In this document: positions 36,384-45,643 of the stretch, piece by piece
Numbering within the stretch: position 1 is the stretch's first letter
How the letters are laid out: each line of letters starts with the position of its first letter
Source of the DNA: Rhizobium leguminosarum bv. viciae USDA 2370
GTDB lineage: Bacteria > Pseudomonadota > Alphaproteobacteria > Rhizobiales > Rhizobiaceae
Length of the DNA: 64,000 nucleotides
Reading direction: 5' to 3'
Assembly (NCBI RefSeq): GCF_002008365.1
Contig: NZ_MRDL01000037.1
Location: forward strand, 62,001 to 126,000
Notes under the pieces: model-generated
The model's input: only the letters and a program-made list of their open reading frames with translations
What the model was told of the DNA's origin: nothing
The model's database searches: none
Made by a program: the position numbers and the translations under genes

Positions 36384-37420
36384 GGCTGCATTTCCTCGAT
36401 CCGCCGCGGTGCGACTTGTGTCACGCCGAGCCCGTTGAAGGCGTCAAACGATCGCTCGATTGCCGCGGGCTCGATGCCGTCGACGATGAAGACGATGCGG
36501 GACCGCCGGTCCCCGCCGGACCAGGATTGCATATGAACGGGCGTGTGGACCAGATGCTGCACCCCGTGGATCGCCACGGGAAAGTCCTCGCCCTCGATGT
36601 TGAGAATCCCCTTGACCCGAAGGATACGGTCGCCGTGCCGGTTGAGCAGCATGGTCAGCCAGATGCCGAAGGCTGTCCAGTCGATCGTGCCTTCGCTCAC
36701 CAGCACGAAGGACCGGATGCGGCCGGAATGTTCGCCTGCAAGAACAGGCCCGGGATCGTCGCAATAGAAGCCGCCTGGCGATTGCATCGCCTCGGCGCGG
36801 CAGGTTGTGGTATCTTCCAGCAGACTGATGACATCATCCGACGCCAGGACGATCGGCGCATCAGGATTGATCTGCCGGATCATCGCTGTGATCCGCGCGA
36901 CTTGGCCGGCTTCAGCGATATCGGCCTTGGTCAGCACCAGAAGGTCGGCCACCGCCACCTGCCGCATCGGCTCGCGGTAGGCGGCAAGCTGCGTCCCGGC
37001 ATTGACGGTATCGACGGTGGCAATCACGCCCGAGGATCGGAAATGATGCCGCAGAACCGGATCAGCCTTCAACGTCGAAAGAACGGGGAAAGGATCGGCA
37101 AGCCCGGTGCTCTCGATGATGATCCGGTCGAAGGGCGGGACGATGCCGCGCTCGCGCTTCGAATGCAGGTCGCGGATCGCATCGACCAATTCGCCCCGCA
37201 CCGTGCAGCAAAGGCAACCGGATTGCAGCAACACCATGTTCTCGTCGATGCGCTCGAGCAGGTGATGGTCGAGGCCGACCTCGCCGAATTCGTTGATCAG
37301 CACCGCGGCGTTGCAGAGCGCCGGGTCGGCCAGCAACCGGCGTAGCAGCGTCGTCTTGCCGGATCCGAGAAAACCGGTCAGCAACGTGACGGGCGTGAAG
37401 GCCGGAAACGCATCAGCCAT
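36380..37420 (-). CDS. CobW/COG0523-type metal-chaperone GTPase
   Basis: A 346-residue G3E GTPase. Walker A is GFLGSGKTT (16-24), the metal motif GCLCC has Cys69, Cys71 and Cys72, and INEFGEVGLD, ESTGLADP and TKADIAE complete the GTPase signature. A C-terminal CobW domain follows. Such proteins deliver Zn, Co, Fe or Ni to client enzymes. The likely clients are the metal hydrolases of this operon (38639 and 33730). The ATG at 37420 overlaps the preceding small gene's stop by 8 bases. Confidence 0.92.
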   Translation of the reverse strand: MADAFPAFTPVTLLTGFLGSGKTTLLRRLLADPALCNAAVLINEFGEVGLDHHLLERIDENMVLLQSGCLCCTVRGELVDAIRDLHSKRERGIVPPFDRIIIESTGLADPFPVLSTLKADPVLRHHFRSSGVIATVDTVNAGTQLAAYREPMRQVAVADLLVLTKADIAEAGQVARITAMIRQINPDAPIVLASDDVISLLEDTTTCRAEAMQSPGGFYCDDPGPVLAGEHSGRIRSFVLVSEGTIDWTAFGIWLTMLLNRHGDRILRVKGILNIEGEDFPVAIHGVQHLVHTPVHMQSWSGGDRRSRIVFIVDGIEPAAIERSFDAFNGLGVTQVAPRRIEEMQP

Positions 37421-37745
37421 GGCGGTTCGCCTCCAGCCGGTCGAGAAGCGTCTCGGCCAGCGGATCGAGCGGCCGGCCCGCAAGCCGCTCGGCCGCCGGC
37501 CACAGGTGTCCGAGATCTTCGATGATCTCGGTCTTTCCGGTGCGGGTCGACAGCAGGAAGGAGGATCCCTGCCAGTCGGACATGGAGAGACCAAAGGCGT
37601 CGAGGACGCGGTTGGCAATCGCAACACGGCGGGCGCGCTCGCGCCGGCGGTCGATCCGCTCGGCGGTGCGGGTATAGACCCCGGGTCGCGCGACCGCGTC
37701 GGCCCAGTGCTCGTTACCACCCAGAATACCGCAGAGCGAACACAT
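37413..37745 (-). CDS. Small conserved protein beginning MCSLCG
   Basis: A 110-residue basic protein of unknown function. The N-terminal CSLCG (Cys2, Cys5) looks like half of a metal site, followed by an arginine-rich helix (AERIDRRRERARRVAIANRV) and a C-terminal helical part. I recall similar short proteins next to CobW genes in rhizobia, but no function. It overlaps the CobW gene by 8 bases, implying joint action, possibly as an adaptor or metal donor. Confidence 0.7.
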   Translation of the reverse strand: MCSLCGILGGNEHWADAVARPGVYTRTAERIDRRRERARRVAIANRVLDAFGLSMSDWQGSSFLLSTRTGKTEIIEDLGHLWPAAERLAGRPLDPLAETLLDRLEANRHG

Positions 37746-37757
37746 CGCCTTTACCTC

Positions 37758-38639
37758 TTACTTCTTGCGGGGGAACCGTTTGGCGAAGTCGTCGGCGATC
37801 TCGTTCATCGTCACGAACTTGACGCCGGGATGCTTGATCATGTGGGCGTAGAGACGCTCCAGCATCATCAGAACCTGCGGCCGGCCGGCGACATCAGGGT
37901 GAATCGTGATCGGGAAGACGGCGTAGTCCATTTCGCGATAGACCCAGTCGAACTGGTCGCGCCACATCTGCTCTATGTCGTGCGGGTTGACGAAGCCGTG
38001 GCTGTTTGGCGCCTTCTTGATAAACATCATCGGCGGCAGGTCGTCGAGATACCAAGACGCCGGGATCTCGATGAGATCGGTCTCGTGACCACGCTTCAGC
38101 GGCACCATCCACTCCGACGGCTTCTTCGAATAGTCGATCTTGGTCCAGCTGTCGCCCACGCGGACATAGTAAGGCGTGAAGTCGTTGTGCATGAGCGAAT
38201 GGTCGTATTTGATGCCACGCTCGAGCAGGAGTTCGTTGGTGACGTTGGAGAATTCCCACCAGGGTGCCACATAGCCGGTCGGCCGCTTGCCGGAAAGCTT
38301 GGCGACGAGCTCGATGCACTTGTCGAGCACCTCCGTCTCCTGCTCGCGCGTCATGGCGATCGGGTTTTCATGGGTGTAGCCATGGATGCCGATCTCGTGA
38401 CCGGCATCGGCGACGGCCTGCATCTGCTCCGGAAACGTCTCGATCGAGTGGCCGGGGATGAACCAGGTGGTCTTGATGCCGAAGCGCTCGAAAAGCTTCA
38501 ACAGCCGTGGGCTGCCGACTTCGCCGGAAAACAGGCCCCGCGAGATATCGTCCGGGGAATCCTCGCCGCCATACGAGCCGAGCCAGCCGGCAACGGCGTC
38601 CACGTCGATGCCGAAGCTGCAGAAGATTTCTTTTGCCAT
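37758..38639 (-). CDS. Polysaccharide-deacetylase-fold hydrolase, cyclic imide hydrolase/HpPgdA type
   Basis: A 293-residue NodB-fold metal hydrolase. The metal triad is Asp14 ([13 protein letters not shown]), His86 and His90 ([10 protein letters not shown]), as in Helicobacter PgdA. Other family features are [19 protein letters not shown] and [11 protein letters not shown]. From memory, a Pseudomonas cyclic imide hydrolase of the same length belongs to this subfamily. The absence of a signal peptide, and neighbours that are an amidase, a cyclase-family hydrolase and an importer, favour imide ring opening over peptidoglycan deacetylation. It starts 53 bases after the ATPase gene. Confidence 0.82.
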   Translation of the reverse strand: MAKEIFCSFGIDVDAVAGWLGSYGGEDSPDDISRGLFSGEVGSPRLLKLFERFGIKTTWFIPGHSIETFPEQMQAVADAGHEIGIHGYTHENPIAMTREQETEVLDKCIELVAKLSGKRPTGYVAPWWEFSNVTNELLLERGIKYDHSLMHNDFTPYYVRVGDSWTKIDYSKKPSEWMVPLKRGHETDLIEIPASWYLDDLPPMMFIKKAPNSHGFVNPHDIEQMWRDQFDWVYREMDYAVFPITIHPDVAGRPQVLMMLERLYAHMIKHPGVKFVTMNEIADDFAKRFPRKK

Positions 38640-38692
38640 TGCGAGGTCTCCTTGTGATGTTCTCGTTGGTCCGGCTTTGATCGGCCGGCTTT

Positions 38693-39802
38693 TCAGTGGG
38701 CGGGAATGACGGTGGCGTTTTCCGGCTTGAAGGCGAGCGCAACCAGCGCATCGACGGCAAAAGCGCCGGGCGGATACTTGTCGACATGGGCTTCGAGCGC
38801 CAGCATGCGTCCGTCCGGCAGGGCGACCGAAAGATGCGAGATATGCCCGACGACGTCGAAGCGGCGGATCCTGGCGTCGATGACATTGCCGCTGCAGGCC
38901 TCAGCGATCGCATCGCGGCCGCCCTTGTCGAGCGCATGCACCTCGACTGCCTCGGCAGGGATCACGACGCTCACCGCGTCTCCGTTCGCGACCGCGCCAT
39001 TGGCATCGCCGGCGAGAAGGCCAAGCGGCGTGTCGACCACGACATGTCCCTTTTCGTGGCCCTTGACTGCACCCTTGAAGATCGTATTGCGGCCGATGAA
39101 CTGCGCGACAAAAGGCGTGTTTGGCCGCGTATAAAGCTGATGCGGCGGGCTGATCTGTTCGATCCGGCCTTGGTTCATCACGACGATCCGGTCGGAAAGC
39201 GCCAGCGCCTCGGACTGGGCGTGCGTCACGAAAACGAACGTCACGCCAAGCTCGCGTTGCAACAGTTTCAATTCGCTCTGGATCGTCTTGCGCAGGTTGG
39301 CGTCCAAAGCGCCGAGCGGTTCGTCGAGCAGCAGAATATCAGGCTCGACCACGAGACCGCGCGCAAGCGCGATGCGCTGTCGCTGGCCGCCGGAAAGCTT
39401 GTCGCAGCGCTTGTCGGCGACGTCCTCGAGACCCAGCTTTTCGAGAATGCGATCGACCTTTGCATTGCGCTGGACCTTCTCCATGCGCTTCACGTCGAGG
39501 CCGTAGCCGATATTGTTGCGCACAGTCATGTGCGGGAAGAGCGCATAATTCTGGAAGATCATCGAGGTCGGCCGCTGCGCCGGGCCGATATCGTTGATCC
39601 GCTCGCCCCTGACCATCAGATTGCCGGACGAGATACTTTCGAATCCGGCGATCATCCGCAGCGTCGTCGTTTTGCCGCAGCCGGACGGGCCGAGGAACGC
39701 GATGAACTCGCCCTTGTCGACGGCAAGGTTGAAATCGATCACGGCCGGCGTTCCGTTATCGTAGACCTTTCCGATCTGGTAGAGTTCGAGGTCATGTATC
39801 AT
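38693..39802 (-). CDS. ABC importer ATPase, PotA type (second of the operon)
   Basis: A 369-residue ATPase with Walker [10 protein letters not shown], signature [15 protein letters not shown], Walker [13 protein letters not shown]-loop [11 protein letters not shown] and a long C-terminal TOBE region. It is one of two ATPases in an operon with only one permease pair; the other is at 44555. They may form a mixed dimer or serve alternative permeases. It lies 105 bases after the binding-protein gene. Confidence 0.92.
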   Translation of the reverse strand: MIHDLELYQIGKVYDNGTPAVIDFNLAVDKGEFIAFLGPSGCGKTTTLRMIAGFESISSGNLMVRGERINDIGPAQRPTSMIFQNYALFPHMTVRNNIGYGLDVKRMEKVQRNAKVDRILEKLGLEDVADKRCDKLSGGQRQRIALARGLVVEPDILLLDEPLGALDANLRKTIQSELKLLQRELGVTFVFVTHAQSEALALSDRIVVMNQGRIEQISPPHQLYTRPNTPFVAQFIGRNTIFKGAVKGHEKGHVVVDTPLGLLAGDANGAVANGDAVSVVIPAEAVEVHALDKGGRDAIAEACSGNVIDARIRRFDVVGHISHLSVALPDGRMLALEAHVDKYPPGAFAVDALVALAFKPENATVIPAH

Positions 39803-39907
39803 GTCGGTCGTTCCGTTGCGGGTTAAAGGACAGGCGACCGCAGCCGCCTGCCAGGTGGCCCCTTCTCCGCATCGCAGATGGGATGAAGGGGCGCTGGGAG
39901 TAACGCA

Positions 39908-41143
39908 TCAGGCGTTGAGGAACTCGTCCCACTTCTGGATGAGGTGGTCGTATTCATCCGGCCACTGGTGCCAGTAGGCGACGTTTGCCGCGCGGGTCTC
40001 GAGCGAACCGCCGTCGCGAAGATCGCCCTCCTTGATGCCGCGCTCTGGCGCGCCGACCCACGGCTTGCCTTCGTACCAGAAGGCATATTTTTCCGGCGCC
40101 ATCTTCTCCTTGATGTTGGTGGTCGGCGAATAGTAACCCTGCTCGGAAACCGTGATGCCCGGTTCGCCCGACAGCCAATAGTCCGCATAGGCGACGACGG
40201 CTTCCTTGTTCGGCGTGCCCTTCAGCATGGTGTTGCCGATGGACCAGGCGCGATAGCCTTCCTTCGGAATGGCGTATTTGCAAGGCTTTCCCTGCGCCTT
40301 GACGGCCATAACCGCCGGCTGCCAGGCGTCGCAGACGACGATTTCGCCGGATGCCAGGAAGTTGACGAGTTCGCCGAAATCGCCCCAGAGCGCCCGGAAC
40401 TGGCCTTCCTTCTTTTTCGAGATCAGGAACTTCGCGGCTTCGTCGATTTCCGCGGCGGTCGGATTGCCGGGGTTCTTGACATTGGAAAGGCCAAGCGTGT
40501 TCATCGCCATGACCGCCTGGCCGAAGGCCGTCAGCGGGTCGGTGTTGAGGCCGGACTTGCCCTTGTACTTGCTGTCGAAGATCGCCGTCCAGCTGTTGGC
40601 TTCCTCGTCGGAGAGCACGTCCGGATTATAGCCGACGGAGTCGAAGTTGAAGACCGAAGGCACCATCCAGAGCGCCGTCTGCGTCTCGTCCGTCCAGATC
40701 TGACCGACGATCTGCGCCTTGGGGTCGAACTTCGGATCAGGCTTGGTGAAGATCTCGCGGATATTCGACCAGCTCTTCAGGCCCGCGGTCTCGATCGGGT
40801 CGGCATTATCGGTCATGACGACGGAGGGAAGGCGCTCGCCGATCGTTTCCCAGACGTCATAATCCTTCGAACCGGAGAGGATCCGGGTCTGCGCGTCCGG
40901 GAAGGTTGCCGCCGTGCCGGACGTCGTGCCGACGCCGCTTGCCGTCTTGAAGTCGGCCAGGATGCGTTCCTGTACGGTGACCGAAAGGCCGATCGTGCGC
41001 AGTTGCTCGCCGGCGAGGCTGGCGGCCTGCGCATAAGCTGCCCGCGAAGAGAGGAAGTGTGTGCCGCCGCCGATGGCAAGCGCCATCGCGCCTGCGGATC
41101 GCTTCAGCAGTGAACGTCGATTCATGTCCATCGAAATTGTCAT
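39908..41143 (-). CDS. ABC substrate-binding protein, PotD type (exported)
   Basis: A 411-residue periplasmic binding protein. The N-terminus has a twin-arginine signal (MNRRSLLKRSAGAMALAIGG), cleaved probably after AYAQA. The mature part has spermidine-type features (DYDVWETIGERLPSV, PKEGYRAW). The ATG at 41143 has GGAG about 8 bases upstream; internal ATGs at 41131 and 41125 are possible. It feeds the permease pair at 42771-44517. Confidence 0.92.
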   Translation of the reverse strand: MTISMDMNRRSLLKRSAGAMALAIGGGTHFLSSRAAYAQAASLAGEQLRTIGLSVTVQERILADFKTASGVGTTSGTAATFPDAQTRILSGSKDYDVWETIGERLPSVVMTDNADPIETAGLKSWSNIREIFTKPDPKFDPKAQIVGQIWTDETQTALWMVPSVFNFDSVGYNPDVLSDEEANSWTAIFDSKYKGKSGLNTDPLTAFGQAVMAMNTLGLSNVKNPGNPTAAEIDEAAKFLISKKKEGQFRALWGDFGELVNFLASGEIVVCDAWQPAVMAVKAQGKPCKYAIPKEGYRAWSIGNTMLKGTPNKEAVVAYADYWLSGEPGITVSEQGYYSPTTNIKEKMAPEKYAFWYEGKPWVGAPERGIKEGDLRDGGSLETRAANVAYWHQWPDEYDHLIQKWDEFLNA

Positions 41144-41246
41144 TGTCGTTCTCCGGTTTTTTGTTCCCCGGGATGGCCTTCATGACCACCCATCGTTCTC
41201 GTCCGGCATCGGCGTCAGGATGGGATCGGTCCCGACGCGCCAGCCG

Positions 41247-42020
41247 TCAGTATCGGCCCACGAGGAGCCCTCCATCCACGACCAGCGTCTGGCCGGTCAT
41301 GTATCTTGCGCTGTTCGACGCCAGGAAGACGATCACGTCGGCGATGTCTTCCGGTTCGCCGAGCCGCCCCATCGGGATGAAGGCGCTTGCCGCTTCCGCG
41401 CCCTTCGGTCCGAGCGAGTTTTCTTCCGAAAGAAGCTGTGCGGTGCGGATGTAACCGGGCGCCATGCCGTTGACGCGGATGCCGTCGCGGGCAAGTTCGA
41501 CTGCCAGCCCGCGCACGAGGCCGACGACACCGGCCTTGGCGGCGGAATAATGCACGTGCTCGTCCCAGCCGTAGGCGACTCCCATGATCGAGGAGAGCGC
41601 CACCACCGTGCCTGATTTGCGCGCCTTCATGCCGGGTGCGGCTGCACGGACCACGCGGAAGATGCCCTTGAGGTCGATGTCGAAGGTCAGCTCCCACCTG
41701 TCGTCATCGAGCACATCGAGGGGTGCCTTGTGGGCGATGCCGGCATTGGCGATGATCACGTCGAGGCGGCCGTGACGTTTCTCCACGTCGGCGACCAGGG
41801 CATCGACGGCGGACGTCGAGCGGACGTCGAGTGCGATGAATTCGGCCGAACCGCCCGCATCCTCAATCTCCGCCACGGCGGCGCGCCCTTCGACCTTGAG
41901 GACATCCGTGACGATCACGTGGTCGCCGAGCGCGGCAAATGCCTTGGCGGTCGCCTTGCCGATGCCGATGCCGGCGCCGGTGATCAGCACGATGCGGGGT
42001 ATCGAGGAGATCGTGGTCAT
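41247..42020 (-). CDS. Short-chain dehydrogenase/reductase (SDR), first copy
   Basis: A 257-residue classical SDR. The cofactor motif is TGAGIGIGKATA, with NAG in IIANAGIA, the catalytic Ser in ALSSIMGV and Tyr-Lys in HYSAAKAG. The C-terminal MTGQTLVVDGG is typical. The ATG at 42020 is chosen because the Rossmann strand begins just after it; longer frames run into the neighbouring gene. It lies 13 bases after the second SDR gene. Substrate unknown, presumably a hydroxy acid or alcohol intermediate. Confidence 0.9.
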   Translation of the reverse strand: MTTISSIPRIVLITGAGIGIGKATAKAFAALGDHVIVTDVLKVEGRAAVAEIEDAGGSAEFIALDVRSTSAVDALVADVEKRHGRLDVIIANAGIAHKAPLDVLDDDRWELTFDIDLKGIFRVVRAAAPGMKARKSGTVVALSSIMGVAYGWDEHVHYSAAKAGVVGLVRGLAVELARDGIRVNGMAPGYIRTAQLLSEENSLGPKGAEAASAFIPMGRLGEPEDIADVIVFLASNSARYMTGQTLVVDGGLLVGRY

Positions 42021-42033
42021 TCTGTTTTCCTGA

Positions 42034-42771
42034 CTAGAGCATGACGTCGCCGGAGTTCGGGCCAAGCGTTTGGCCGACGAACAGGCTGGCGGCGGGCGAT
42101 GCGAGAAACGAAACGGTGGCGGCAACCTCTTCCGGCTCGCCGAAGCGACCGAGCGGCAGTTCGGCGGCCTTGCGGACGCGCCACTCCTGCGAGAGCTCGC
42201 GCACCAGCGGCGTGTTGATCGGCCCTGGAGCGACGGCATTGACACGCACGCCGCGGTTCGAGACCTCGCGGGCGAGCGATTTCGTCATGCCGATGATCGC
42301 CGCCTTGGCACCGGCATAATGGACGAGTTCGATGCCGCCGATCTGGCCGAGCTGCGAGGCGACGTTGACGATGACACCATCCCCGGCAGCAAGCATCGAT
42401 GGCAGAGCGAGCTTGGTCATGAGAAAGGTACCGCGCACATGGATCGCGAACATCCGGTCGAAATCCGCAACCTCAAGGTTTTCAAACAGCGCCTGATGGA
42501 CGATGCCGGCACAGTTGACGAGCAACTGCGGGTGGCCGAAGGCCGAAACTGCGACCTCGTAGACCTTCGCCGTATCTGTCTCGGAAGAAACGTCCCCGGC
42601 AACCGCGACGGCCTTGCCGCCAGCCGCTGCGATCTCGTCGGCAACCGCCTGCGCCCGGTCGAGGTGGAGATCGTTGACGAGTATGGCATAGCCGTCCTGC
42701 GACAGCCGGATGGCGATGGCACGACCGATGCCGGAACCGGCGCCCGTCACGATGGCTGAAGGTACCGGCAT
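42034..42771 (-). CDS. Short-chain dehydrogenase/reductase (SDR), second copy
   Basis: A 245-residue classical SDR. The cofactor motif is VTGAGSGIGRAIA, LLVNCAGI replaces the usual NNAG, and Tyr-Lys is in HYAGAKAAI. It is clearly homologous to the SDR at 41247 but not a recent duplicate. The ATG at 42771 overlaps the permease stop by one base (TGATG) with AGGAGG about 7 bases upstream. Paired SDRs may catalyse consecutive oxidations. Confidence 0.9.
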   Translation of the reverse strand: MPVPSAIVTGAGSGIGRAIAIRLSQDGYAILVNDLHLDRAQAVADEIAAAGGKAVAVAGDVSSETDTAKVYEVAVSAFGHPQLLVNCAGIVHQALFENLEVADFDRMFAIHVRGTFLMTKLALPSMLAAGDGVIVNVASQLGQIGGIELVHYAGAKAAIIGMTKSLAREVSNRGVRVNAVAPGPINTPLVRELSQEWRVRKAAELPLGRFGEPEEVAATVSFLASPAASLFVGQTLGPNSGDVML

Positions 42772-43616
42772 CACGCCTCCTCCTGGATCGCGACGCGCTT
42801 GGCGCGCCTGATGGAAAGCACCATCAAGATGGCGTAGACGCCGAGCAGCGCGAAGGAGAAGATCGTCGTCAGCACCCCGAAAGCGAAGACGTTCGGATGC
42901 ACCTCCACCGAGAAGGTCCCGTAGATGGCAAGCGGCAGCGTCAAGTCGCGGCCGGATGCAAACAGGGTGCGCGAGAATTCGTCATAAGACAGCGTGAAGG
43001 CAAAGAGCATGGCCGAGAGCACGCCCGGAAAGATCAGCGGGAACGTCACCTTGCGGAAGGTGCGTGCCGGCGACACGCCGAGCGACCACGACGCCTCCTC
43101 CACACTCTGGTCAAAGCGGTTGAGGATCGCCAGCATGACGAGAAAGGCGAAAGGATAGGTGTAGACAACGTGCAGCACGAAGGCCGTACTCCACCAATGC
43201 CGGTCGATGCCCAGCGCATTGGCGACGAGCGCCATGCCGAGGCCGACCAGAACGCCAGGAACCATCATGCCGAGAACGATCAGGTAGAAGACGACGCCCG
43301 AGCCATGGAACCGGCGACGGAAGGCCTGCGCCGAGGTGACGCCGAGCACGGTGGAGGCGATCATCGTCATTACCGAAAGCACCAGCGAGCGGACCAAGGC
43401 CTCGTTGATCGGCAGCGGCGCGATGCGCGATGGCGGCGTCAGGCCGAAGAGATGCTTGTACCAGTAGGTCGACCACTCGATGATCGGGAACTGCGGTCCG
43501 CCTTCCGGCCCTGTCTGGAAGGACAGAATGGCCAGCACCACCATTGGCGCGTAGAGGAAGATCAGGAAGACCGCCGTATAGATGCCGAGTGATAGCTTGA
43601 TGCCGCCAGCCTGCAT
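42771..43616 (-). CDS. ABC importer permease, PotC type
   Basis: A 281-residue inner-membrane permease. The first helix is LSLGIYTAVFLIFLYAPMVV and the EAA loop is EEASWSLGVSPARTFRKVTF. It starts one base after the companion permease ends. The C-terminal tail is basic (RRAKRVAIQEEA). Confidence 0.92.
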   Translation of the reverse strand: MQAGGIKLSLGIYTAVFLIFLYAPMVVLAILSFQTGPEGGPQFPIIEWSTYWYKHLFGLTPPSRIAPLPINEALVRSLVLSVMTMIASTVLGVTSAQAFRRRFHGSGVVFYLIVLGMMVPGVLVGLGMALVANALGIDRHWWSTAFVLHVVYTYPFAFLVMLAILNRFDQSVEEASWSLGVSPARTFRKVTFPLIFPGVLSAMLFAFTLSYDEFSRTLFASGRDLTLPLAIYGTFSVEVHPNVFAFGVLTTIFSFALLGVYAILMVLSIRRAKRVAIQEEA

Positions 43617-43617
43617 G

Positions 43618-44517
43618 TCAGAGCTCCTTCCTGAGGTCGACGACGCGCAAGAGTGCCGCGACGACGACGCCCATGAGCACGGTAAGCACGACGCCGACGA
43701 CAGCGGCGAAGGCCCATTTCAGCGATCCGACCTGGGTGACGATGATATTGCCGAGAAGGTTCACCTTGCGGCCGGAGAGCGCGGCGGCAGTTGCGAATTC
43801 ACCAAGCACCATGACGGAGACGAAAATCGCGCCGACCACCACGCCCGGCATGGTGAGCGGCAGGATGATGGTGCGGAAAATGCGCCAGAAGCCCGCGCCG
43901 AGATCCTGCGCTGCTTCGATGACGCTCTGGTCGATGCGGCCCATCATGAAGGCGATCGGCCCGACCATGAAGACGCAATAGATCTGCGTCATGCCGATGA
44001 TAACCGAGAGTTCGGAGAAGAGCAGCACCTCGATCGGCTGGTTGATGATGCCGAGACCCTGCAGGATGAGATTGATCGCCCCCTCCTTGCCCAACATCGG
44101 TCGCCAGGCGAGCACGCGGATCAGGAAAGAGGTCCAGAAAGGGATGACGCAGAGGACGAGAAGCGCCGTCTGGATCGTCTTGTTCTTGACGAAGAGGCCG
44201 ACGTAGAGGGCCGCCGGATAGCCGACGACCAGCGTCGAGGCGAGCACGATCAACCAGATCCTGACCGTCGTCCAAAGAGCGCTGAGATAGGTGTCCGTGG
44301 TGAAGAAGGTCACCCAGCTCTTGACGGTGAGATCAGGCGTGATCTTGAACGTCGTCTGCGTCCAGAAGGACACGTAGATCATCATCAGGATGGGTGTTAC
44401 CAGAAAAAGCAACATCCAGATGACGCCCGGCGCCAACAGCCAGAGCGTCTTGCTGGATGCCTTCTTGACCGGTTCCACGGTGGTTTCGGTCTCGGCTGTT
44501 GTGGCACTTATCGACAT
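43618..44517 (-). CDS. ABC importer permease, PotB type
   Basis: A 299-residue inner-membrane permease. A polar N-terminal tail rich in Thr/Glu precedes the first helix (LWLLAPGVIWMLLFLVTPIL). The EAA loop is EAAQDLGAGFWRIFRTIILP. The ATG at 44517 has GGGAG about 8 bases upstream. Confidence 0.92.
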   Translation of the reverse strand: MSISATTAETETTVEPVKKASSKTLWLLAPGVIWMLLFLVTPILMMIYVSFWTQTTFKITPDLTVKSWVTFFTTDTYLSALWTTVRIWLIVLASTLVVGYPAALYVGLFVKNKTIQTALLVLCVIPFWTSFLIRVLAWRPMLGKEGAINLILQGLGIINQPIEVLLFSELSVIIGMTQIYCVFMVGPIAFMMGRIDQSVIEAAQDLGAGFWRIFRTIILPLTMPGVVVGAIFVSVMVLGEFATAAALSGRKVNLLGNIIVTQVGSLKWAFAAVVGVVLTVLMGVVVAALLRVVDLRKEL

Positions 44518-44554
44518 CAATCAGTCTCCCGTCCCGCGCTATGCGGTAAGAGTA

Positions 44555-45643
44555 TCAGGCGTAAACGAGGGCATCCCGGCGCTTCCAGACGAGCGTGTAG
44601 CGCGACTGCGGCGTACAGGCGGGCGGCATGCTCTGGCTCAGATGAGATTCCACTTCGAAGACGCGGCCGTCATCGAGCGAGAAAAAGGAGTTGATCGCGG
44701 CGCCCGAATATTCGTCGGCGACGAAGGTCGCCTCGAGCCTCACCTCGTCGTCGGCGGCGGGCACTTCGGCCGGGCGGATCGCAACACGGTCGTAGCGGAT
44801 CGCGTAACCGGTGCGGTCGTCGCGGAACTGCATTTGGTCGCCGAGCGGGAAAGCACCATAGGGGCTGAGGAAGCTCTCCCCGGCGAGCCGGCCTTCGAAA
44901 AGATTGTAGCAGTTGAGGAAGCTCGCGACCGACAGCGATTTTGGCCGGTTATAGATCGTGTCGGCGTCTGCTGCCTGCGCGATCCGGCCGCTGTCGAGCA
45001 CCAGCACCATGTCGCCCATGGCAAGCGCCTCGCTCTCGCTGCCGGTGACGTGCAGGAAGGTGACGCCGCAGCGCTCGCGGATCAACCTGAGCTCGCTGCG
45101 CATGCGGGCGCGAAGATTGGCGTCGAGCGCGCCAAGCGGCTCGTCGAGCAGCACCAGCGACGGCTCCGTCACCAGCGTGCGCGCCAACGCCACGCGCTGC
45201 CGCTGACCGCCGGAGATCTGCCCGACGCCGCGATCTTCCAGGCCCGAAAGGCCGACGAGCGCAATCATCTCCTTGACCCTGACCTGCACGATATCAGGAT
45301 CGGTCACGGAGTTCTCGGCACGGTTTTCCAGCCCGAAAGCGATGTTCCTGGAGACCGACAGATGCGGAAAAAGGGCAAAATTCTGAAAGACGAAACCGAT
45401 GTCGCGCCGGTGCGGCGGTACCGTCTCGATACGCTGACCCTTGAAGATCACCGTGCCGAGGTCCGGCTGCTCGAAACCGGCGATGACGCGCAGAAGCGTC
45501 GTCTTTCCAGATCCGCTCGGCCCCAGAAGCGAGACGTAGCTGTCGTTCGGCAGCGACAGGTCGATGCCGTCGAGCGCGTTCAGCGTACCATAAGCCTTGG
45601 TGACACCTGCGAGCTTGAGAACCGAAGACAAGAGCCTCTCCAT
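44555..45643 (-). CDS. ABC importer ATPase, PotA type (first of the operon)
   Basis: A 362-residue ATPase, the first gene of the long minus-strand operon. Walker A is GPSGSGKTT, signature ISGGQRQRVALARTL, Walker [12 protein letters not shown]. The H-loop region reads FLHVTGSESEALAMG, with Gly-Ser-Glu where most relatives have His-Asp-Gln, so the switch histidine appears to be missing (the only His is three residues earlier). A TOBE region follows. The ATG at 45643 is the best start, but a TTG 12 bases downstream has its own AGAGG. The atypical H-loop may explain why the operon carries a second ATPase. Confidence 0.88.
   Translation of the reverse strand: MERLLSSVLKLAGVTKAYGTLNALDGIDLSLPNDSYVSLLGPSGSGKTTLLRVIAGFEQPDLGTVIFKGQRIETVPPHRRDIGFVFQNFALFPHLSVSRNIAFGLENRAENSVTDPDIVQVRVKEMIALVGLSGLEDRGVGQISGGQRQRVALARTLVTEPSLVLLDEPLGALDANLRARMRSELRLIRERCGVTFLHVTGSESEALAMGDMVLVLDSGRIAQAADADTIYNRPKSLSVASFLNCYNLFEGRLAGESFLSPYGAFPLGDQMQFRDDRTGYAIRYDRVAIRPAEVPAADDEVRLEATFVADEYSGAAINSFFSLDDGRVFEVESHLSQSMPPACTPQSRYTLVWKRRDALVYA

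Noticed and set aside
37758-38639. Considered peptidoglycan or chitooligosaccharide deacetylase.
   Set aside because: No export signal, and the neighbours are an amidase, a cyclase-family hydrolase and a small-molecule importer. The possibility is not excluded.
35211-38657. Plus-strand frames of 332 to 454 codons opposite the binding protein, CobW and hydrolase genes.
   Set aside because: Antisense to genes with clear catalytic motifs; no recognisable domain in the plus-strand products.
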